Counted from the first letter of the stretch, positions 30,032-38,947 are shown. The stretch: 64,000 bases of DNA from Bdellovibrio bacteriovorus (GCF_001592735.1 NZ_LUKE01000001.1:2096058-2160057); one strand, 5' to 3'. Made by a program: numbers and translations. Notes: generated by a model from the letters alone, not told the origin.

Positions 30032-30715
30032 GTGAACCCAACAGTAGCAGCAACAGCCGTCGCCACGGGCGACAACATGAATATGATTCAGCGTGCGTTC
30101 GCTGAAGGCGGATTCGTCATGTACATCATCGCGGTTATCGCGGTTTTGGCGATTTTCTTGATCATCGAGCGCATGATGAAATTTAAAAACCTTTCAGTGG
30201 ATAAAAAAGAATTCACTGACCAAGTATTCCGCATGGTCGTAGCGGGCGATCTTCGCCAAGCTATTTCTTATTGCGATGCTCGTCCCGCTCCGTTGACGAA
30301 CGTGGTAAAATCTGGATTGGTGCAAGCAATGAACAAACGCCCGGACGAAGAAGTTCAAGTGGCGATGGATGCGGCCGTAATGCGCGAAATGCCAAAGGTA
30401 GAAGGTTGGACTTCTTTCTTGGCGGTTTTCGGTAATATCGCGGTTCTTGCGGGTCTATTAGGAACGATCATCGGTATGATCGGTTCATTCCGCGCGGTGG
30501 CAGCCGCCGATCCAGCAACAAAAGCATTGGAACTTTCAAAAGGTATCTCGCATGCCTTGAATTGTACGGCTTTCGGTCTTTTCGTGGCGATCGTATCCAT
30601 CGTGGCTTACGGTTTGTTCCAACATAAGATCCAAAAAACAGAAAACGAAGTGATCGAAACAAGCATGAGCTTGTTAAATCTAGTCGTTGCGAACAGAGAA
30701 AAAATTAAAGAGTAG
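30032..30715 (+). CDS. MotA/TolQ/ExbB proton channel protein (AglR-like)
   Basis: 227 residues from GTG 30032, preceded by a very strong AAGGAGGAG site (30019-30027). Three transmembrane helices (about 25-47, 128-150, 170-195) and the large cytoplasmic loop with MREMPKVEGWTSFLAVFGNIAVLAGLLGT match the TolQ/ExbB/AglR family. With two ExbD-like partners it would form an inner-membrane stator powered by proton flow. In Myxococcus, AglR with AglQ and AglS energises gliding. The high predicted translation initiation may reflect stoichiometry (5 per motor). Confidence 0.88.
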   Translation: MNPTVAATAVATGDNMNMIQRAFAEGGFVMYIIAVIAVLAIFLIIERMMKFKNLSVDKKEFTDQVFRMVVAGDLRQAISYCDARPAPLTNVVKSGLVQAMNKRPDEEVQVAMDAAVMREMPKVEGWTSFLAVFGNIAVLAGLLGTIIGMIGSFRAVAAADPATKALELSKGISHALNCTAFGLFVAIVSIVAYGLFQHKIQKTENEVIETSMSLLNLVVANREKIKE

Positions 30716-30721
30716 GTTAAA

Positions 30722-31198
30722 ATGGCTCACATAGATAGTGGTGATTCCAGCGGTCGGAAAAAGAATGTCGAGTTAAATCTCGTACCGGTCATCGATTTGA
30801 TGTCCGTTCTTATTACGTTCCTTCTGATCACTGCTGTTTGGACCCAAGTGTCGATGATTCAAATTGGCAGTTCACTTTACGGGAAGAAGTCGGAAACGCA
30901 ACCGGCTCCTACACCTCCACCTAACGCCGACGTGGTGTTAAAAGTGGATGTGAAGGAAGGTGGATATGTCTTAACTGTTGGGAGACAAATCATCAGTCTT
31001 CCGAAATTGAACGACCAATTTGATGACGCGGGTTTAGTAGCCCAGCTTCAACGAGTCAAACAATTGTACCCGGAAAAAGTGGACGCCATTCTTACGGTGG
31101 CCGACGTCATTCCTTACGAACAGCTTATCAAAGCCATGGATAATTGCTTATCTTCAGGATTCACGGCAGTTTCTGTGGCGACGGGAGGGCCGATCTAA
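30722..31198 (+). CDS. ExbD/TolR-like motor subunit 1 (AglQ/AglS-like)
   Basis: 158 residues. One transmembrane helix (about 22-45) carries the conserved proton-path aspartate Asp25 in LVPVIDLMSVL. A periplasmic domain follows (about 60-155) with a DVKEGGYVLTVGRQ strand and a C-terminal TAVSVATGG. It lies 6 bases after the TolQ-like gene. Its stop shares a base with the next ATG (TAATG at 31196-31200). It is the expected partner of the channel protein. Confidence 0.85.
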   Translation: MAHIDSGDSSGRKKNVELNLVPVIDLMSVLITFLLITAVWTQVSMIQIGSSLYGKKSETQPAPTPPPNADVVLKVDVKEGGYVLTVGRQIISLPKLNDQFDDAGLVAQLQRVKQLYPEKVDAILTVADVIPYEQLIKAMDNCLSSGFTAVSVATGGPI

Positions 31199-31788
31199 TG
31201 GCCATCTTTAGACCTGGTGAAAGACATCGTTATCACAATATTTTATCCAAACGAAAAGGGAAACGTGACGTCACGGCTTTACTGTCTTTGACAGCCATGG
31301 TCGACATGTTTACGGTTCTCGTGATCTTCCTTTTGCAGAACTACAATTCTACAGGGGAAATTTTGTATATTCCTAAGGAAGTTGTTCTGCCGCAAGCAAG
31401 CAGTGTGAGAGAATTAAAACCATCTCATGTTGTCACGATTTCTAATAAAGAAGTTCTGTTGGATAAAGACCAAGTAGCGACGTTTGAAGAAGTTCAAGCG
31501 GCCGAAGATTGGAATATTCAGCGTCTGAAGGATCAACTGGCTGAAGCCCTGCAAAAGAAAAAAGCAGAACAAGAAAGCAAGCTTCAGAACCGTATTCGGG
31601 ACGCCGTCGAAGCGACGCGTGGTGAAAACGAAGAAGATCCAAATCAATGGAGTAAGGTTACAATCCAAGCCGATAAAGATGTGGATTTCTTAACGATCAA
31701 AAAAGTTCTATTCACGGTGACAGAAGCCGGTGCAGGCGAAATCAATTTCGCGGTGACTAAACTGCCCACCGAGTCGACTTCTCAGTAA
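31198..31788 (+). CDS. ExbD/TolR-like motor subunit 2 (AglS/AglQ-like)
   Basis: 196 residues from ATG 31198, overlapping the first ExbD gene's stop; an upstream in-frame TTG would lie deep inside that gene. One transmembrane helix (about 28-50) has Asp36 in TAMVDMFTVLVIF. The periplasmic part (about 60-196) is longer and has a Lys/Glu/Gln-rich helix (about 100-140). Two non-identical ExbD subunits next to one TolQ is the AglRQS layout of gliding motors. It ends the motility block, 46 bases before lptC. Confidence 0.84.
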   Translation: MAIFRPGERHRYHNILSKRKGKRDVTALLSLTAMVDMFTVLVIFLLQNYNSTGEILYIPKEVVLPQASSVRELKPSHVVTISNKEVLLDKDQVATFEEVQAAEDWNIQRLKDQLAEALQKKKAEQESKLQNRIRDAVEATRGENEEDPNQWSKVTIQADKDVDFLTIKKVLFTVTEAGAGEINFAVTKLPTESTSQ

Positions 31789-31834
31789 AAAACTTCTACC
31801 ATAGTCCCAGGATTCGTTAGAAACTGGGACCTTG

Positions 31835-32857
31835 ATGGGCAAATTTAAAAATATCATCTTCATTACGTTATTAGGCCTTCTGTTTGTGGAAATTCTTATC
31901 GTATTTCCCTCGCGCTTAGAACACGAAGATGAAGCTGAGGTCCGAGCCCGGGTTGAAGCTCAAAATAAAACTCTTAAAGAAAAAGAAGAACGAGTGAAGC
32001 GCGGGGAAAAACCCGATGAAATCAACTCGGTCGCTGACCAAAAAATGGGTGGCGTCCATTTGGTTGAAAGCCAACAAGGAACGCGCGATTGGGAATTATT
32101 CTCGAAAGCCGCCGAGGGCAGTCAAGGCGCGGGAAACTGGAAGCTTCATCAGGTGCGCGTTCTTTTTTATAACAAAGAGAAAGTCGAATTCACCGTCACG
32201 GGGGATACAGGAACTATTGATTCTGCCACCCGGAATATTAGCGTGGTGGGAAATGTCGTGACCCGCTCTGAAAACGGCTATCTTTTTAAAACACCGTCGA
32301 TTTACTACAATACCAAAAGCAGAATTATTGAAAGTCCCGAGCAAGTCGAAATGCGTGGACCTCCTGAGGGCTCCATGGGGGGTATGGAATTAAAGGGGCG
32401 TAAGATGAAAGTTTTTGTGGATCAATCCAAGATGGTGATTCAAGAAAAAGTCACGGCCGAAAAGCCCCACAAAGAGGGAAAGAAATTTCAGATCGCGGCT
32501 GATGGGGCGGAGTTTAGCGGCAAGAATAATGAAGCCAAATTTTTCGGCGCCGTGCGCATGAATTATGACAATATGCGCCTGGAAGGACCTGAGGCGTCCT
32601 TCGTTTATAACAAGGGTGCAAAGTTTTTAAGTTCTGTGGAAGTGCGCGGAGGCGTTAAGGTCAGTGATGTGGACAAATTTGCGACTTCCGACAGAGTGAA
32701 TTTAGACCTGCTGGCCGACCGATATGTTTTTCAAGGTCGACCCAAAGTGATTCAGAATAATGATGAACTTGTAGGTGAAGAAATCATCTTCCTTGAAGGC
32801 GGAAAAAAAGTTAAAGTGGAACGTGTCCGAGCCCGAGTGGAGAATAAAGAACAATGA
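31835..32857 (+). CDS. lptC: LPS transport protein LptC with fused LptA/OstA-like domain
   Basis: 340 residues from ATG 31835. An N-terminal transmembrane helix (about 4-24) is followed by a charged spacer (to about 60). The LptC-like beta-jellyroll is at about 65-175 ([36 protein letters not shown]). The second half (about 180-335) repeats the OstA/LptA pattern: [37 protein letters not shown] and [19 protein letters not shown]. coli LptC is 191 residues and LptA 185, so the length fits a fusion. No separate lptA lies between this gene and lptB, where it normally sits. The proteins form the periplasmic bridge carrying LPS to the outer membrane. Overlaps lptB by ATGA. Confidence 0.8.
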   Translation: MGKFKNIIFITLLGLLFVEILIVFPSRLEHEDEAEVRARVEAQNKTLKEKEERVKRGEKPDEINSVADQKMGGVHLVESQQGTRDWELFSKAAEGSQGAGNWKLHQVRVLFYNKEKVEFTVTGDTGTIDSATRNISVVGNVVTRSENGYLFKTPSIYYNTKSRIIESPEQVEMRGPPEGSMGGMELKGRKMKVFVDQSKMVIQEKVTAEKPHKEGKKFQIAADGAEFSGKNNEAKFFGAVRMNYDNMRLEGPEASFVYNKGAKFLSSVEVRGGVKVSDVDKFATSDRVNLDLLADRYVFQGRPKVIQNNDELVGEEIIFLEGGKKVKVERVRARVENKEQ

Positions 32858-33576
32858 GCATGCTCACCATCAAAGAAATTTCCAAAACTTTCAAAAAACG
32901 TAAAGTCGTTGATGGCGCTTCTTTTTCTGTAGAGTCAGGACAAGTTGTCGGACTTTTAGGTCCTAACGGAGCAGGTAAGACCACTTCGTTTTATATGGTG
33001 GTGGGTCTAGTTCAGCCCGATTCCGGAACGATCAATATTGATGAAACGAATATCTCTCAAGAACCGATGTATCGTCGTGCGCGCGAGGGTTTAAGTTATT
33101 TAGCCCAAGAGCCAAGTATATTTCGTAAGCTGACGGTTTCTGAAAATATCATCGTCGCTTTAGAAGCGCATGGCTATTCAGGTGCAGAGCGGGCCGAGCG
33201 TTTAGAGCAGCTGATTGGTGACTTCCATATCGGACATATTCGCGACAGCTATGGTTATGCCCTTTCTGGAGGTGAGCGCCGTCGTGTTGAAATCGCGCGT
33301 GCCTTGGCCGGCGAACCTAAGTTCTTGCTATTAGATGAACCCTTTGCCGGTATTGACCCGATTGCGGTGGGTGATATTCAAGGTATCATTCGTGAACTTA
33401 AGGCCAAAGGTATAGGAGTTTTGATTACCGATCACAACGTGCGTGAGACTTTAGGCATTTGCGATTATGCTTATATACTGAAGGATGGGAAGATCCAGGT
33501 TAGCGGAAGTTCTGATGAAATCGCAAATTCTGAGATCGCCCGCAAGTTCTATCTTGGGGAAAACTTTAAGCTATAA
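32854..33576 (+). CDS. lptB: LPS export ABC transporter ATPase LptB
   Basis: 240 residues. ABC motifs are in order: Walker [10 protein letters not shown] (about residue 39), Q-loop region [11 protein letters not shown], signature [15 protein letters not shown], Walker [13 protein letters not shown] and H-loop TDHNVRET. The AGID after Walker B and the [10 protein letters not shown] signature are typical of LptB. It powers LPS extraction from the inner membrane with LptF and LptG, not seen in the window. It overlaps lptC and lies 18 bases before rpoN, as in E. coli yhbG-rpoN. Confidence 0.94.
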   Translation: MSMLTIKEISKTFKKRKVVDGASFSVESGQVVGLLGPNGAGKTTSFYMVVGLVQPDSGTINIDETNISQEPMYRRAREGLSYLAQEPSIFRKLTVSENIIVALEAHGYSGAERAERLEQLIGDFHIGHIRDSYGYALSGGERRRVEIARALAGEPKFLLLDEPFAGIDPIAVGDIQGIIRELKAKGIGVLITDHNVRETLGICDYAYILKDGKIQVSGSSDEIANSEIARKFYLGENFKL

Positions 33577-33594
33577 AGCTTAGTAAGGATACGT

Positions 33595-35031
33595 ATGGCT
33601 CTTCGACAATCGATGAACCTGAGTCAATCTCTGGTCATCACGCCTCAGTTGCAACAAGCAATCAAGCTTTTGCAGATGTCGCGCATGGAATTAGAGTCCG
33701 CTGTTCGCTCTGAACTTGAAGAAAATCCTATCCTAGAAGAAGCCGAACAATTAAAAGAAGAAGATCTTCAACGTACCAAAGAAGCCGCCACCGAAGTTGA
33801 AGCGGGCGGTGAAACTAGCAACGACCAAATCTCTCAAGATCCGCAAAAACAAGACGAATTCGAGTGGGAATCCTACATCGAAGCCAATCAGAAACCTCCG
33901 CAATCTGGAATGGCCGGTTCGGAAGAGATCATGAATTATGAGAACGTCATCACGGCGTCTCAAACTTTGGCGGATCACCTTTATTGGCAAGTTAAAATGA
34001 ACGGCTTTTCGGAAGAAGAAGAGCGCGCCGCCGATGCGCTTATCGGCGCGATAGACGATGATGGCTATATCAAAGTTCCGCTTGAGCAAATTGCCGAAGA
34101 AGAAAAAATTGACCTAGGTCTTTTAGAAGACACGCTGACTTTGATTCACGAATTTGATCCACCCGGCGTGGGCGCACGTGACCTTAAAGAATGTCTTTTG
34201 GTTCAGGCCAAACACTTAGAAGAAGACACGCACGATCTTGTTAACTTGATTAACAATCACTTAAAAGATCTAGAAAAGAAAAACTACGAAGCCATCGCAA
34301 AGGCTTTGGGCCGTGACGTCGAAGACGTGGTGGAGATGTGTAAAATCATTTATGCCATGGATCCGAAACCAGGCCGCGCTTTTGTTAGCAGCGACACACA
34401 CTATGTAACCCCGGATGTTTACGTTTATAAAGTGGGCGACGATTATGTCGTTTCATTAAACGAAGATGGTTTGCCGCGTTTGAAGATTTCAAACTTCTAT
34501 AAAAACATGCTTAAGGGCGGCAAAACCACGGGCGATAAAACGCAAGATTATATCCAAGAAAAGCTGCGTTCGGCGGTTTGGTTGATTAAATCCATCCATC
34601 AACGTCAACGTACTATTTACAAGGTTGCTGAATCCATTGTGAAGCACCAACGTGACTTCTTTGAAAAGGGTTCGGAGTTCTTAAAACCAATGGTTTTGAG
34701 AGATATCGCCAACGACATCGGCATGCATGAATCCACGGTTTCCCGTGTCACCACGGCGAAGTACGTGCATACCCCGCAAGGTATTTACGAGCTTAAATAC
34801 TTCTTCAACTCTGGTATCAGTTCATCAGATGGTGAGTCGTTAGCCAGTGAGTCGGTGAAAATTAAAATCAAAGATTTGGTCGGTAAAGAAGATCCAAAAA
34901 ATCCACTTTCAGACCAAAAGATCGTGGATCTTTTAAAAGTCGAAGGCATTCAGATCGCCCGCCGCACAGTCGCCAAGTACCGCGACATGCTAAAGATCTT
35001 GCCATCATCCCAACGTAAAAAATATTTCTAG
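33595..35031 (+). CDS. rpoN: RNA polymerase sigma-54 factor
   Basis: 478 residues. The Gln-rich region I (LSQSLVITPQLQQAIKLLQMS) contacts activators. An acidic region II (about 45-105) follows, then the core-binding domain. The C-terminal region has the helix-turn-helix (GMHESTVSRVTTAKYV) and the RpoN box ARRTVAKYRD (about residues 455-464), which reads the -24 element. It directs transcription of genes whose activators resemble the FHA regulator at 5.9-7.2 kb. It ends the 16 kb same-strand run, and a strong terminator follows. Confidence 0.96.
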   Translation: MALRQSMNLSQSLVITPQLQQAIKLLQMSRMELESAVRSELEENPILEEAEQLKEEDLQRTKEAATEVEAGGETSNDQISQDPQKQDEFEWESYIEANQKPPQSGMAGSEEIMNYENVITASQTLADHLYWQVKMNGFSEEEERAADALIGAIDDDGYIKVPLEQIAEEEKIDLGLLEDTLTLIHEFDPPGVGARDLKECLLVQAKHLEEDTHDLVNLINNHLKDLEKKNYEAIAKALGRDVEDVVEMCKIIYAMDPKPGRAFVSSDTHYVTPDVYVYKVGDDYVVSLNEDGLPRLKISNFYKNMLKGGKTTGDKTQDYIQEKLRSAVWLIKSIHQRQRTIYKVAESIVKHQRDFFEKGSEFLKPMVLRDIANDIGMHESTVSRVTTAKYVHTPQGIYELKYFFNSGISSSDGESLASESVKIKIKDLVGKEDPKNPLSDQKIVDLLKVEGIQIARRTVAKYRDMLKILPSSQRKKYF

Positions 35032-35079
35032 GTACCTCTAGGTACCAGCTTCTTTTCGTCGACTTTCGGTACACAAAAA

Positions 35080-35108
35080 GCCCCGCACAAGAGCGGGGCT
35101 TTTGTTTT
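35080..35108 (+). terminator. Strong intrinsic terminator after rpoN
   Basis: Perfect 7-bp GC stem GCCCCGC (35080-35086)/GCGGGGC (35093-35099) with a 6-nt loop, flanked by AAAAA upstream and TTTTGTTTT downstream, so it works in both directions and also serves the convergent LysR gene. Confidence 0.9.
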
Positions 35109-35127
35109 AAAGCGACCACCCATTCCC

Positions 35128-35976
35128 TTAACCTAATTTGATGTTTTTTTCTAATTCGGCGAAAATTCTTTGGGCCAGCTTTGAATAATAAGGCTGTTCA
35201 AAATAATGCAAAGTGATGGGGCGTTTGTACTTGTTGTATCCGGTCAGGACGCGTATGTGCTTATGGTTTTGAATAAGATGACGGCTCATGATGGCGCGAC
35301 CCAAGCCTTTTTCAACGCCGTCGATAATTCCATAAACATCACCCATAAAAGAACGACGGATTTTTTTCGGTGCGCGTGGCTGGTTTTTAAAAAACTCCTC
35401 TGTCGCGTTATCGCTGGGGCTGTGATCCAAATACACGTCCGTCGGTGTTTCGTAGCTGGCGCTTTCGATAGCCACGAATTCTTCATACCCTAAGACGGTT
35501 TCAGTAATGCCCTTTTTGTTCCATTGATAGTCCATGATAATTGCGTCGGCACTGATGGTGGAAAGAGCTTTGGGCAAATCCGCGATCTCGTGTGATTGAA
35601 AGTGAATGTGTACGGCGGGATTTTTTCTTAGGAAATCTGCCAGAGCGGGGATGACTAAGGACCTTAAGACGGAAGAATAGGCCGCCAAACGGAATGTTCC
35701 GGCAAGTTCGCCTTTGGCGCCATTGAGTTCGGTTAAAAGTTCGTCTTCAAGACTGCGATTAAGGCTGGCAAAGCGTAAAAGGCGTTCCCCGGCCTCTGTC
35801 AGTTTAAGTCCCCGAGGTTCGCGGACAAAAAGCGAGATTTCTAAATAGTCCTCGAGCTGAGCAATACGTTGGGAAAGGGCGGACTGAGTGAGTCCCAGAT
35901 TTTCCGCGGCTAAAGTGATATTTAGGTCTGTGGCCGTCTGCTGAAAGGCCTGCAGGCCTAAGTGAGAGATCTTCAT
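35128..35976 (-). CDS. LysR-family transcription regulator
   Basis: 282 residues. An N-terminal winged helix-turn-helix (about 1-60; LAAENLGLTQSALSQRIAQLE) is followed by the dimer helix and a substrate-binding domain (about 88-280). The Gln-Ser-Ala-Leu-Ser-x-Arg-Ile core is diagnostic. The ligand and targets are unknown; it is divergent from the small secreted protein gene at 36.1 kb, which lies 111 bases away and is the first candidate target. The start ATG 35976 lacks a strong ribosome binding site. Confidence 0.9.
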   Translation of the reverse strand: MKISHLGLQAFQQTATDLNITLAAENLGLTQSALSQRIAQLEDYLEISLFVREPRGLKLTEAGERLLRFASLNRSLEDELLTELNGAKGELAGTFRLAAYSSVLRSLVIPALADFLRKNPAVHIHFQSHEIADLPKALSTISADAIIMDYQWNKKGITETVLGYEEFVAIESASYETPTDVYLDHSPSDNATEEFFKNQPRAPKKIRRSFMGDVYGIIDGVEKGLGRAIMSRHLIQNHKHIRVLTGYNKYKRPITLHYFEQPYYSKLAQRIFAELEKNIKLG

Positions 35977-36087
35977 AGGTATTAAATATTCTAATGATCC
36001 AATTAAAACAATTAATTTTTATTATTGATGAATATCTTTTAAAAGCTCTTTCAAGGATCAATACCGATTCACTTAAAAGGAGAAAAA

Positions 36088-36483
36088 ATGAAAAACCTAA
36101 TATTGGCTGCGGCCCTAACACTTTCAGCCTCAACGGGCTGGTCTGTCACTGGAAGCTTTACTTGCAACAACAAAAAACTAGAAACTCTAGAGATTTTAGA
36201 AAACGGACCCGGCGCGAAAGTAGAAGCCTCATTGTATATCTTTCGTAATGTCGAGAATTTCCAAGGGCTCGTGGTCGGGGAACAGTATGTCATGCATCCA
36301 ACGGCAGATGACCAAGAGGTGACCCTAAAAGTGGTGAAGTCGACATCTTTTTCGCCGCCGTGTGGACGTTGCCCGGGCGGAGAGTTTCCGCCAAAACCCG
36401 TTAAAGCTTCTTATTACGCCAAGCTGACTGTGGGTAACCACGTCTATGACTTTGTATGCAACAAAAAATATACACTTCCATAA
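36088..36483 (+). CDS. Small secreted cysteine-containing protein
   Basis: 131 residues with a good AAAAGGAG site 6 bases before ATG 36088. The signal peptide is residues 1-18 (Ala-rich, hydrophobic). The mature part is beta-rich with four cysteines, two of them in SPPCGRCPGGEF, one near the N-terminus (FTCNN) and one near the C-terminus (FVCNK), a layout that suggests two disulphides or a metal site. I do not recognise the family. Its end overlaps the start of the cytochrome gene by 28 bases, in a different frame. Confidence 0.65.
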   Translation: MKNLILAAALTLSASTGWSVTGSFTCNNKKLETLEILENGPGAKVEASLYIFRNVENFQGLVVGEQYVMHPTADDQEVTLKVVKSTSFSPPCGRCPGGEFPPKPVKASYYAKLTVGNHVYDFVCNKKYTLP

Positions 36484-37199
36484 TAGCGCTTATTTTGCTG
36501 ATCGCGGTGGCGAGTTCTTTCGGGAACTCGTCATCGGTGATCTTCGCTTCGGCAGAATCAAAAAATGCAGAGCTTCAGCCGGTTTATAATGAAATTCGAT
36601 TTTTCCCTGGATGGGATAAAGATGTGTGGATGATGAACCAAAGTCACTATGGGCGATTTGTTGAAAGCAGTAAATGGGATCGACTGGCCATCGTGGTTGA
36701 TAAAACGGTAAAACCCTTCACGGCAAAGTTTTATCAGTTGGCCGATGGTCCTTTGGTTTGGGAAGAGGATCTTCCCTTAAAGAAAATCGAATTCAGCGTT
36801 AGCTGCATGATTTGCCACAACAACGGCCCCCGGGCTTTGCGCGCTCTTAATGCAGACGACAAGGCGCCGTTAAATTTGCAGGATAAAATAAGAGTGGCGG
36901 CTTGGAATTTGAGGATTAAAACCTATGGCCGTATCCAATATGACCCTAGCCACGACGTGGAAGACCAAAAGATGAAAATCCCCTTCCGCCATAAAACGCC
37001 CGAAGCGGTTCAGGAACTTAAAGTGGCGACCTGTCTGCATTGCCACAATGAGACCGGATTTTTTGCCCGGGGTCTTTTGCAAAGACAGCAGATGGCGACC
37101 ATTGAATCGCTGGTTTCCAGAGGTGAAATGCCGCCCTTGGGTTTCACGTTAAGTGATAAAGAAAAACAAGAACTGCAGGACTTTATTCGTGGCTTTTAG
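36456..37199 (+). CDS. Secreted two-haem c-type cytochrome-like protein
   Basis: 247 residues with an N-terminal hydrophobic signal or anchor (about 7-22). Two haem-binding CxxCH motifs are seen: CMICH at residue 117 and CLHCH at residue 193, each followed by Asn (HNN, HNE). The C-terminal helix has a GEMPPLGFTLSDKEKQEL pattern as in cytochrome c domains, with Met as possible axial ligand. It is likely a periplasmic electron carrier or a haem sensor. The gene starts inside the upstream secreted protein gene (28-base overlap) and its stop overlaps that of the convergent DUF2177 gene by 4 bases. Confidence 0.75.
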   Translation: MQQKIYTSIIALILLIAVASSFGNSSSVIFASAESKNAELQPVYNEIRFFPGWDKDVWMMNQSHYGRFVESSKWDRLAIVVDKTVKPFTAKFYQLADGPLVWEEDLPLKKIEFSVSCMICHNNGPRALRALNADDKAPLNLQDKIRVAAWNLRIKTYGRIQYDPSHDVEDQKMKIPFRHKTPEAVQELKVATCLHCHNETGFFARGLLQRQQMATIESLVSRGEMPPLGFTLSDKEKQELQDFIRGF

Positions 37200-37603
37200 A
37201 TATATTCCTGCGCCGTTTTCGTAATCAACGTGACTGTACCGCAAAGAAACGATCCCCAGATCATATCGACGATTGAATTTCCCAAGGGCCAATCGCGAAG
37301 CACGGCCATCGCGGTCATATCGTAAACGCCGTAAATAATTAACCCTAAGAAGGCGCCCTTAAGAAAAGTTCCTAAGAAAGAAGCCTCCGTCGTCAACGGG
37401 ATGACAAACTGGGTGACTCCTAAGGCCAGCAAAAAATAAACGATCACGGCGGCCCAGATTTGTGGTTTGAATTCTCCATTCACCGTGCGTGCCAGATCTC
37501 CGTAAGAGCGGATGTAATAATCTTTGGCGATAAATCCCAACCAAATGTAATCAATAATAACAACGGCGACTAAAGCGATACCAAAAAGTTTTAATGAGCC
37601 CAC
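37196..37603 (-). CDS. DUF2177 family membrane protein
   Basis: 135 residues from a GTG at 37603, chosen for the GGGAGG site just upstream; a TTG 12 bases further up is in frame. About four transmembrane helices, with IDYIWLGFIAKDYY near the start and GVYDMTAMAVLRDWPL near the middle, which are the DUF2177 signatures. Function unknown; inner membrane. Convergent with the cytochrome gene. Confidence 0.8.
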   Translation of the reverse strand: MGSLKLFGIALVAVVIIDYIWLGFIAKDYYIRSYGDLARTVNGEFKPQIWAAVIVYFLLALGVTQFVIPLTTEASFLGTFLKGAFLGLIIYGVYDMTAMAVLRDWPLGNSIVDMIWGSFLCGTVTLITKTAQEYI

Positions 37604-37699
37604 GGAGCCTCCCAAGACGGCATCTTATGTTGGGTGAAACAAAAAATACCGCGCAAAGCATTTGAAATGCGAAAACACATCCCGCACGACGTCGGGGGA

Positions 37700-38947
37700 T
37701 CAGAAAGCTTGCACGAATTGCACTTTGGTTTTTGAGTTGGGTGATTTTAGATAGGTGACAATTCTCTGCGGTGTTTGCAGTTCATATTTATCTGTCACCG
37801 AAATCCAGCTGGGCATAAAGCGGACGTAGCGATAGGTTTTCAAGTTCTCTAAACCTTCTTTCATGCGTCGATCTGCGGATTTGGCCGTATTGGCAGACAC
37901 TTTGTCGCCCTCTTTCCATATGGCACTGCCGACGGCGACTCCGCCGCCGATGGCGTAGCCTAAGAACTCTCCCATTCCATCGGTGGCTCCTCCCTGAGCT
38001 GCCTGCGCAACGATAAGGACTGCGCCTGCCACGATCGCAGTTCCTAAAAGAAGTCCTGAGGCGCGCAATGTGTTGGCGGCCGTATAGCCCACCGTTTTTT
38101 CGGCACCCACCGAAGTGTTCAATCCATAATACTGAGCCATGTAATTTGATTTCATGATGACATCACGAATTTCCGTATTGCGCAGAAGATGTCGTCGATA
38201 CCAAGGCATGGTTTCAAAACTGATTTTGTAAGTCGGTGCTGAGGTGTTATTGGTGAATGTAGGAATAGCTTCGCCATCAAACCACTGAACTGTGGGCCCG
38301 CCGCCGGTAAATACCACGGTGAACTCAGTCGGCGGCTTAGAGCCTTCTAACAGCGGCAAGAGAGATTTATTTTTAGTGAGCTCATAAGCTTTGCGCAAGT
38401 CCACTTGAGCTTCATTCCATTCACCTAAAGAGGCCCATATGCCCGCAAGCCATAATCGCAAAGCGGGATCATCAAAGTGATTTTGATCTTCGCGGAAATA
38501 ATTTTGTAAAAAGAAAGTGGCCCGGCGTGCTTCGACTCGCGCTTCGGTCCATTTTTCTTGGCGCATAAAAAGCATTGCGTTTAGCATATGCATCACGATG
38601 ATTTCATGCTCTGCCGGAATATAACCGTCTTCACTTTCGTTATAGAAAAAATACTGCGCTTCGCGCGAAATGCTGGTGTAACGGCGACTGTCCAACGTGG
38701 AAACTTGCTTCATTAGATCGGTGTTGTCATTTTCGCCCAACCAAAATAACAACCACGATTTTTCAATCGAAGTGACAAATCCACCTTCTTCTTTTTTAGG
38801 AAAACGCTGTACGGCCTGCGGCACATCGCCAGAGCGATAAGAAGCTTCAGAGTTGGCATACTCAGAATTGCGAATGATTTGTGATGTCGAGCAAGCCGCA
38901 TTGGCCATTATAACCAGACCAAGAAGCAGCTTTATCAGGGACGTCAT
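37700..38947 (-). CDS. Lipoprotein with TPR-like helices (COG3014-like)
   Basis: 415 residues with a lipoprotein signal (NAAC, Cys19). Residues about 35-215 are helical and repeat-like (AMLFMRQEKWTEARVEARRA, WASLGEWNEAQVDLRKAYELT). The middle has TVVFTGGGPTVQW and EKTVGYTAANTLR segments, and a hydrophobic Gly/Ala-rich stretch at about 295-345 could insert in a membrane. The overall layout resembles uncharacterised COG3014 lipoproteins. Role unknown; likely an envelope component. Divergent from apt. Confidence 0.65.
   Translation of the reverse strand: MTSLIKLLLGLVIMANAACSTSQIIRNSEYANSEASYRSGDVPQAVQRFPKKEEGGFVTSIEKSWLLFWLGENDNTDLMKQVSTLDSRRYTSISREAQYFFYNESEDGYIPAEHEIIVMHMLNAMLFMRQEKWTEARVEARRATFFLQNYFREDQNHFDDPALRLWLAGIWASLGEWNEAQVDLRKAYELTKNKSLLPLLEGSKPPTEFTVVFTGGGPTVQWFDGEAIPTFTNNTSAPTYKISFETMPWYRRHLLRNTEIRDVIMKSNYMAQYYGLNTSVGAEKTVGYTAANTLRASGLLLGTAIVAGAVLIVAQAAQGGATDGMGEFLGYAIGGGVAVGSAIWKEGDKVSANTAKSADRRMKEGLENLKTYRYVRFMPSWISVTDKYELQTPQRIVTYLKSPNSKTKVQFVQAF

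Noticed and set aside
20275..31788. Tol-Pal or TonB-ExbBD nutrient uptake system as the alternative reading of the cluster
   Set aside because: No TolB, Pal or TonB-dependent receptor; instead barrels, giant TPR proteins and an AgmX/PglI-type protein, and two ExbD copies, favour the gliding-type reading.
35029..35045. TAGGTACC repeated twice after rpoN
   Set aside because: Two short copies at the stop codon and just after; probably chance, no mobile-element features.
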